Below are positions 57,760 to 64,000 of a stretch of DNA of 64,000 bases, piece by piece. Where the stretch lies: positions 244,034 to 308,033 of the forward strand of contig JAVLUZ010000272.1 in assembly GCA_036768485.1 (NCBI GenBank), written 5' to 3'. The notes under the pieces were generated by a model. That model did no database searches. It was not told where the DNA came from and worked only from the letters and a program-made list of their open reading frames with translations. The translations under genes were made by a program, and so were the position numbers. How positions within the stretch are numbered: the stretch's first letter is position 1; each line of letters begins with the position of its first letter. The stretch comes from Mermis nigrescens (Eukaryota; Nematoda; Enoplea; Mermithida; Mermithidae).

Positions 57760-58165
57760 TGCCCATTTTGAGGTTGGAAAACGTTGGACTCAGCTCAAAC
57801 ATTTTTGTAAAAGGTGAACCTGTGCCCATATTGAGGTTGGAAAACGGACTTAGCTCGAACGTTTTTGTAAAAGGCAAACCTCTGCCTGTTCTGAGGTTGG
57901 TGGATGCTGAAACTTGGAAGAAAAGTTTTTGGAAAAGGAGGAACTCTGCTCATTCCAAGTCAACCTGTCAGTTGAGAAGGAATTCTTGGACTTTACCTAA
58001 AACATTTGGTAAAAGGCTAAAATCTGCTCAATAGAGTTTAGGACATAACTCTCTATCTATTGAGTTGTACTAAGGATTCAGCTCTGCCCAATCTGAGCCG
58101 CCTACCCTCAGCTCTGCCGCCCGCTCTTAGCTCTGCCCAATCTGAGCTGCCCTCTGCTCTGCCCA
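57760..58165 (+). repeat. Leader of retrotransposon 2 with tandem repeats
   Basis: Between LTR and gag. About three to four diverged ~66-bp units of GGTTGGAAAACG / CTCAGCTC(A/G)AAC / TTTTTGTAAAAGG at 57770-58030, then shorter repeats of AGCTCTGCC(C/G)AATCTGAGC at 58080-58165. It is untranslated, apart from a chance ORF. Confidence 0.7.
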
Positions 58166-58177
58166 TTCTTAGCCGCC

Positions 58178-59068
58178 ATGTCCAGTCAATTTCCAGTGCC
58201 ACCAGTAACCCCACTATGGGACCATCCAGCAGCTGAGTGCCATAAGCTGTCTACATAGAAGCAACAGCTAGATACATTGATTGAGCTAATCAATAGACAG
58301 TTGTCCAATGACAACAAGCTGACTGAGTGACGTTGATAAGAACAACATTCTATATGCACATCTTGGTGGTGAAGCTGCCTGCCGTTTTGAGCATCATCCT
58401 GTTATGGCTGCAAAAGCAACGACTAAATTTGACAACTCCTACTGAGCAATCATCAAAACTTTTGGGCAACAGGCATTGCCAGCTGTCACATTCCACAAGC
58501 TACGCACTGCCAAGCAAACCCCAGATGAAACATGTGCTGAGTTTATCAATTGATTGAGAAACCTGCAAGCAGATTGTGACAACTCGACATTCAACGCAGA
58601 CACAGACTTAGCCTACTGCCTGGCTATAAACTGCTACAATGCTGAGGTACAGAAGCGTCTTTTCACAACAACGCCTGCAACTCTTGACAACTAGATGCAC
58701 ATGATGTGAGCTATTGAAAGCACTGACGCCTCTATAGCAGCAATCAGGAAAGAAGTACCAATCCACAGAGTCAAGCAGCAGTTGCAGCACAGGGAAAAGT
58801 CAGTTTCTCCCTCTTGGGATTGAGCTGGAACTCAGAGTTACGGAGCAAGAAATCAAGTCAGAAGTCCACTGCACCCAGCATGCAAGTGGATCACTCAAGC
58901 TTACAAGAAAAGACTGCCCAGCCTTATCAGCAGTATGCTACAACTGTGGATTGAAGGGTCATTTTGTCAAGGTCTGCCATTCACTCAAAGAAAGAAGGCA
59001 CATAAAGCAAGTCATGCTTAATGCCATTCATCAAACACAGACACCGACTGACTACACATGCGTCATTT
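58178..59068 (+). pseudogene. Retrotransposon 2: gag with CCHC zinc knuckle, broken
   Basis: A well-placed start (GCCGCCATG, ATG at 58178) opens a frame that stops after 26 codons. Further Gag-like pieces occur in several frames at 58330-58800. A complete CCHC knuckle, CYNCGLKGHFVKVC, lies at 58936-58977. The number of stops shows gag has decayed faster than pol, or was already poor when copied. Confidence 0.65.
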
Positions 59069-59106
59069 AAGTCAAGTGCAAAGGACAAAGCATAGATGTC
59101 AGTGGT

Positions 59107-60306
59107 GTGATTGACACTGGAGCAGCCGTGTCAATACTCCCTTGGTCAATTTTTGCCAAGCATTGGTCGTCAAAGATGCTTGAAGGTGACCAAGTTGAAC
59201 TAACAAACTTTGATGGGTCAAGAATCAAAGGCAATTGTGGCAAGTTTGAGGCCACAATCGGATACAATAGCAGGACCACACAAGCCAAACTCACTGTCTT
59301 GGACTCAGTCAAGACCACCACTTGGGGTATCAATGTCATCAAGGCATTGAACTTGGTGATTGACACTAAAGAGAAAGTGATCAGATTGATCAAAGGCGAA
59401 GCAACGCCAGCTCAACACAGCAAGCAAGCCCCAAGGTCAGAAGATGATAAAGCAGAATTGCCAAAGCAAAGCAGCAGTCAGCAAGGAGGTGAACTCATGA
59501 AGCAATTACTCTGCCTGACATCACCTGGGATAGGTCAGTTCCCAGAGTTTGAGCATTGCGTCATGCTGACTGAGGATGCAATTCCAGTCGCCAGAAGTCT
59601 CAGGCCAATTCCTCTTGCAAGAAGAGACACAGTAGTGGCCGAGATCAACCAAATGATCAAGGATGATATTCAGGAACCAGAAGACCGCCCAAGCCAGTGG
59701 GCCCACCGTCTTGTTACAGTGCCAAAGTCTGATAGGTCAGTTAGGATCACAACTGATCTATTGCCCTTGAATAAGTTCATCATTCCTGAACAACATCCTT
59801 TGCCAAGGATAGCCAATTTATACCTCCAGCTGCAAGGAGCAAAGATCTTCTCAAAGATCAACTTGACGAAAGGATACTGGCACATCAGGCTAGCAGACGA
59901 GAGTTGTCCACTCACAACAACCATTACATCGCAAGGCCTTTATCAGTACAAGCGCCTTCCAATGGGACTTACCGATGCTGCCTCAGTGTTTCAATGTCTG
60001 GTCAGTCAAACACTCACTGGATGTAACGGCTGTATCTCCTACATTGATGACATACTTGTCTTTGTAGTCAACAAAGGAGAGCACAGTCTTCAACTCAAAG
60101 AAGTACTTGGTCGACTCAATGACCACAATTTCAGAATCAACCCTGCAAAATGTGTTTTTGCAGTCCCAGAAGTGAAGTTCCTGGGTCACGTGACAGGCAT
60201 TAATTTAATAATGCCTGACAAGTACAACATAGCCGCAATACAGAACACTCCAGTACCTAAAAGCGTCAAGGACATTAGAAGTTTTTGGGAGCTGAGAACT
60301 ATCTGA
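59107..60306 (+). pseudogene. Retrotransposon 2: protease and reverse transcriptase (long open stretch)
   Basis: A 399-codon ORF. Residues 2-9 IDTGAAVS are the protease active site (D-T-G). Reverse transcriptase follows from about residue 190: QWAHRLVTVPK, RITTDLLPLNKFI, HPLPRI, FSKINLTKGYWHI, YKRLPMGLTDAASVFQ, and the catalytic SYIDDILVF (YIDD at 60040-60051), then NPAKCVFAVPEVKFLGH. The frame breaks near 60290. It would process Gag-Pol and copy RNA to DNA. The ORF start is internal; translation would come from gag by readthrough or frameshift. All catalytic motifs are present. Confidence 0.92.
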
Positions 60307-60930
60307 GAGAGTTCATCCCAAAACTGCCTGACTTAGCTGAGCCCATACAGCAGCTCACGTGCTCAGTTGAAAAGTCCAAGTCAAGCTTCACATGGACAAA
60401 GGAAGCTGACACAGCATTCAAGAAAGTCAAAGAATTGTTGGCAAGCAACCTTTGGCTCAGCATCTTTGACCTGAATCGGCCAACAATCATCAGCACTGAT
60501 GCATCTAATATAGGCATAGGTGCATGCTTGTCACAGTTAAGCAATGGCTGACTATCGCCAGTGGCCTTTGCATCAAGGACGCTTTTGCCAACAGAAAGGG
60601 CATACGCTGTCAATGAGCGGGAAGCCTTGGCATACGTCTGGGCTTGTGATCACTGGGCAAACTTTTTGCTTGGTTGGCGGTTCACACTGATAACCAATCA
60701 CAATGCCTTAGTCTCCATCCTGGCTCAATCAGGAGATGGCCGTAAAGCACACAAGTTTGACAGATAGAGATTGCAAATGGCTGAATTTGATTACATCATT
60801 TAGCATCAGCCTGGGACCCAACATGCTGTCACGTTTGCCACAGTCAGAAAACAGCAGCGCCAGCATCAAAGGGGTAGCTAGTAGTGGCTTTTCACTGTCA
60901 AGAATCGTCCACTACACAGAGATGTGACAA
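60285..60930 (+). pseudogene. Retrotransposon 2: RNase H, with frame breaks
   Basis: After the frameshift, FTWTKEADTAFKKVKELL, then IISTDASNIGIGACLSQ (first catalytic Asp in TDAS), stop at 60549, then FASRTLLPTERAYAVNEREALAYVWACDHW (catalytic Glu) and ITNHNALVSIL (Asp replaced by Asn, T-D-H to T-N-H). A further stop at 60765. This domain removes the RNA strand during copying. The Asn change would inactivate it even without the stops. Confidence 0.82.
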
Positions 60931-61074
60931 GCTGTTCACAAAAGTGATGAATGCTGTAGAAACCGGGAGATGGCCAAAGTGCCATGACAGAGAGATGGCA
61001 CCCTTCTACACAGTCAGAGACAGCCTGGAGGTCAAAAGCATTGCCTTGTCAAAGCTGGAAAGGTTGTAGTTCCC

Positions 61075-61625
61075 TCAGCGCTACGACTCAAGCTACTCAA
61101 AGCATCACACATTGGTCATCCTGGTATCATCAGAGCAAAAGCCAAACTGCGGGAGTCATACTGGTGGCCTGGAATGTCAAGGCAAATTGAGACATTTGTG
61201 CGTAAATGCAGTGGTTGTCCGGCATCTGAGAAGTCCGCGCCCAAGGGACAAGTTCCAACTGATCCATTGCCGCCTGCAACATGTCCATGGCAGAAAATTG
61301 CAATTGATGTCACTGGTCAGTTCCATGCAGCACCCTTTAGCTGTAGGTTCATCATGACCGTGGTTGACTACTACTCTGGATTCCCAGAGGTTCTGTTGGT
61401 GGCAACTCATGAGGCCAACGTCGTCATTTGTTGGTTGACTGATCTATTTGCTCAATACGGCAACCCAGATACATTGATTTTGGACAATGGGTCAGAACTT
61501 GCCAGCCAACAATTCAAGGAGTTCCTGGCCACACGAGATATTTAGCACCATCGGACACCCGTCTATCACCCGCAGTCAAATGGTAAAGTGGAGAGCTTTA
61601 ACCGTGTCATCAAATTCTGTGCCCA
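61075..61625 (+). pseudogene. Retrotransposon 2: integrase
   Basis: HIGHPGIIRAKAKLRESYWWPGM with two His, then CSGCPAS give the HHCC zinc finger. The catalytic core has IAIDVTGQF (Asp), LILDNGSELASQQF (Asp) and, after a TAG at 61543-61545, the segment with VYHPQSNGKVESFNR (Glu). All three DDE residues can be seen. The enzyme joins the new DNA into the genome. The single stop before the last motif breaks it. Confidence 0.9.
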
Positions 61626-62289
61626 AACTCTAGGGACAGGGAATTATGAATTCCAGCAAGGAATGGTCGAACTATTAGAGAGATATTGTGCGGAACGTGT
61701 GTCAGCAGATGAACCAAGCCCAGTGGAGAAATTTTTTGGACAACATCTTTGAATGGGATTTGAGCCTTGGTCAACAAAGGACAACCATCATATCACAATC
61801 AAAGAAAGGGGTGAAAATGGGTTGCGCCCAACTTCATCATCAGTCCAGAGCGCCTGCATCAGGGCAAATTGGAATTTCCAGCCAGTTCAATGCTCTCCTG
61901 TCAGGATGCATTTGGACTCAACATCGGTTCATTGACCACATTACTACATTGGGGACACAGTGCGAGTTCAACGTCTGCTGGCCAAGATTTGCAAGGGTCA
62001 GTTGCCCTATTTGCCACCAATGACCATCACTCGCGTGTTAGGTGCCTATACCTATCATCTGTCCGATGGTCAAGTGTGAAGGGCTGCTTCCATGCCTCCC
62101 TACAACCCCGCACAAATCGAGTATCATTATGCAACGCCTCAGCAGGCCCACCAACGCTCATGCAGGAAAACATTGGGTGTGCCTCCGCAACATTATACAC
62201 CTGATTGTGGCTCAAGCTTGATATTGCTGACCACTTGTGTGTTGTGCTTGATGTTGTTTGCTGCTTGTTGGTGTCCATGCTGGCTTTCA
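61626..62289 (+). other. Retrotransposon 2: 3' part of pol and untranslated region
   Basis: Short overlapping ORFs without known domains. The C-terminal part of integrase should lie at 61630-61900 but is not recognisable. Confidence 0.4.
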
Positions 62290-62306
62290 AATAAAGAAGG
62301 TAGTGA
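62290..62306 (+). promoter_or_regulatory. Polypurine tract of retrotransposon 2
   Basis: AAATAAAGAAGGTAG lies immediately before the 3' LTR, the expected place for the plus-strand primer. Confidence 0.55.
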
Positions 62307-62785
62307 TGATGTGTTCACCCAAATAGATAAAGACTGATAGCAAGGCCAGTGATATTATTGAGCCATTATTATTGCTTGCCTTGTTTAACACGTCATCACT
62401 ACATGTGTAGTATAATTGTACATATATGAAGTTACATATACTACATATACAACTTCATATTTATTTCCATTGGCAATCATCAGAAATTGGCTCGCTCTAA
62501 GTTTGCATGTTTGAGCAAACCAATTGGGTTGGCGTGTGTCCTATTTGCATACATTAACATATTAACCAACAAATAGGACACGTGCCAACTGCCATGACTG
62601 TCTTATCTAAAAACCTATATAAGTAACGCTATAAGATAGACAGTCAGTTTGCAACAAATTTACGCTCTGTTCCATTTTCTCTCTATTGGACCGCCGTCTA
62701 TTATTTAGTCAATATTAGTTGGCGACGTTTAATAATTAAAGCATTGGGATGGTTGGATGTGTGAGGGACTAACGTAGACACGTTA
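62307..62785 (+). repeat. 3' LTR of retrotransposon 2
   Basis: TGATGTGTTCACC to GACACGTTA, 479 bp, followed by the target duplication GTATC. Confidence 0.93.
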
Positions 62786-63365
62786 GTATCTAGGGGAGAT
62801 AGGGGGCAGCCCCCGCCCTTAATAAAATTTTAGGATAATTTTTCCTTTACTTTCCATTTGCTTTTTCTAGCAATAAGTCACAGAAATTTGTGGTACTTTG
62901 CGCCAAATATCACAGTTATTCATTTTACCTAATCTGTTTAGTCTCAAACATGCAATTAAACCACTCCAAATCTGACTTTATACAATGGAAAGCATATTTT
63001 GCATCTCTGTCTTCTGTTTTTTTGCAGAAACTACGCAGTGAATGATTTCAGTACAAAAATTTAAAAAACAAATAACAATTTAACTTTAGGGTGCTTTTTT
63101 CATAAAATTTTCTGGGCCTCTGCCTCAAACCCCACTGGGTGCCCTTGAGGGCACTATCCTAGACACCTTTAGCCCTAGAAGAGAGGAGTTCCTTGATATG
63201 GATTCTAACTATATTAAACTTACCTTAGAAGCAAAATATGAGAAGTGTATAGCGCTAATGATCGTAAAACATCTTTTTCCAATTTGTCCTCAGTCCACCC
63301 TGATGTTTAAAAAAAATTTGGTCATGACCCTCCCTTTCCGAAACAAAATCATGGATACAGGCCTG
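62786..63365 (+). mobile_element. Right remainder of the interrupted hAT-type MITE
   Basis: From GTATCTAGGGGAG to GGATACAGGCCTG. It shares TTTGCTTTTTCTAGCAA and TTTGCGCCAAAT with 10740-10790, and TCGTAAAACATCTTTT with 13408. The 61-codon ORF at 63198 is not a known protein. Confidence 0.85.
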
Positions 63366-63373
63366 ACTATAAA

Positions 63374-64000
63374 GGATGCGTGATTCAAAACAAAATTAAA
63401 GTAATTTTTGCTTTCAACTTTTTGAACTATGATTTTCAAAGTTAAGCTGCCATGGCCTTGAAAAATTCCTTCATTGTATTACATCAATATTAGTTTATTC
63501 CAATTTGATCTTTTTGCTTTCTCTTTTTATGCTCTTTTTTATTAGCTTAAGCTATGTATTGATGCTTTATCAAATGTTAAGTAGTTAATTCTCTATAAGT
63601 ACTGGTTTTCATTTTATCATCTAACAGATTATTTCACGAGGGGCAATAGATGATTCGATTTTAGTGTTGAAGCACTGAAACGATTGTATAACAGCTAAAA
63701 TAATTCTGAATTTTTGTGAATACCTAGTTAAGAGAAATTTTTTTCTGAGAATGATGAATTTCATGAATAAAAGGGGATTAATTATTTTAACCAGTCAGTT
63801 TGCAGTGCAGCCTCTTCCTAAGTTTGTTTCAATGCGAGTTTACACATAGTATTGTCCTTCACTTCATATTTTTATGCTTTTTACATTTATTACACATATT
63901 TTAAATTGACTTTAGGATGAATCTGCAAGTTGTTGGAATTTGATTCGACGGCTTTAAATCGCTTGCATGACTGTGTCCTGTGGTACGACAGATTATCATA
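63374..64000. other. No gene recognised
   Basis: AT-rich sequence to the window edge, no ORF or repeat match. Confidence 0.35.

Larger units (their letters stand above)
56925..62785 (+). mobile_element. Ty3/Gypsy LTR retrotransposon 2, complete with both LTRs
   Basis: Two LTRs of ~480 bp (5' 56925-57687 including a MITE; 3' 62307-62785) flank gag-pol. Target duplication GTATC at 56920-56924 and 62786-62790. Order gag, protease, reverse transcriptase, RNase H, integrase identifies Ty3/Gypsy. The LTRs differ by a modest number of substitutions, so the insertion is not brand new. Coding parts carry stops and frameshifts. Confidence 0.93.
56913..63365. mobile_element. hAT-type MITE interrupted by an LTR retrotransposon
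   Basis: CAGGCCTGTATC (56913-56924) is the left tip; the rest of the element follows the retrotransposon at 62791-63365 and ends GGATACAGGCCTG. Outside, ACTATAAA stands on both sides (56905-56912 and 63366-63373), a perfect 8-bp target duplication across 6.4 kb. The MITE alone is about 585 bp. Confidence 0.93.

Noticed and set aside
57723..58034. 103-codon ORF with internal peptide repeats in the LTR element leader
   Set aside because: The peptide repeats follow the tandem DNA repeat, there is no domain, and the gag start at 58178 is better placed.

Overview
The window is AT-rich metazoan DNA, very probably from an invertebrate. It holds no bacterial operons, no tRNA or rRNA gene, and no intact host gene that I recognise. 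It is dominated by transposable elements in several stages of decay, many nested inside one another, plus (TA)n tracts of up to about 670 bp. The mix (Polinton/Maverick remains, a Penelope-like element, two Ty3/Gypsy elements, an intron-containing piggyBac gene, a FLYWCH-type Mutator element, hAT fragments and many MITEs) is typical of aquatic invertebrate genomes. I cannot name the species from sequence alone.

Layout. 0-3.7 kb: broken Polinton-type capsid genes, a PC4-like ORF, and a long terminal inverted repeat with an ~82-bp tandem array. 3.7-14.5 kb: unidentified DNA with MITEs, a 361-bp tandem duplication and a piggyBac-type MITE. 14.5-16.5 kb: an inverted copy of the same terminal repeat, then a small two-exon ORF. 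17.4-18.6 kb: weak minus-strand exon candidates. 19.6-22.3 kb: a candidate foldback element with minisatellite ends. 27.2-31.1 kb: a decayed Ty3/Gypsy element, followed by a hAT transposase fragment. 33.4-54.3 kb: one piggyBac-transposase-like gene in at least six exons, opened up by a Penelope-like double insertion (38.1-42.5 kb), several MITEs and a complete Mutator element (47.3-51.0 kb). 55.8 kb: a hAT dimerisation-domain fragment. 56.9-63.4 kb: a hAT-type MITE whose terminal repeat was hit by a full LTR retrotransposon, whose 5' LTR was hit in turn by another MITE.

One short family, here called MITE-A, occurs about 20 times. It is ~180-290 bp, starts CATACGTGGGC-like, ends CCCAGGTGTG-like, and makes 8-bp target duplications. 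It sits inside nearly every other element, so much of its activity is among the youngest events here. Perfect or near-perfect target duplications, and undisturbed second copies within the window, fix many boundaries to the base. Other labels used are MITE-B (starts CATAYATGTAAC-like, 8-bp duplication) and MITE-C (ends TTATTATGGGC).
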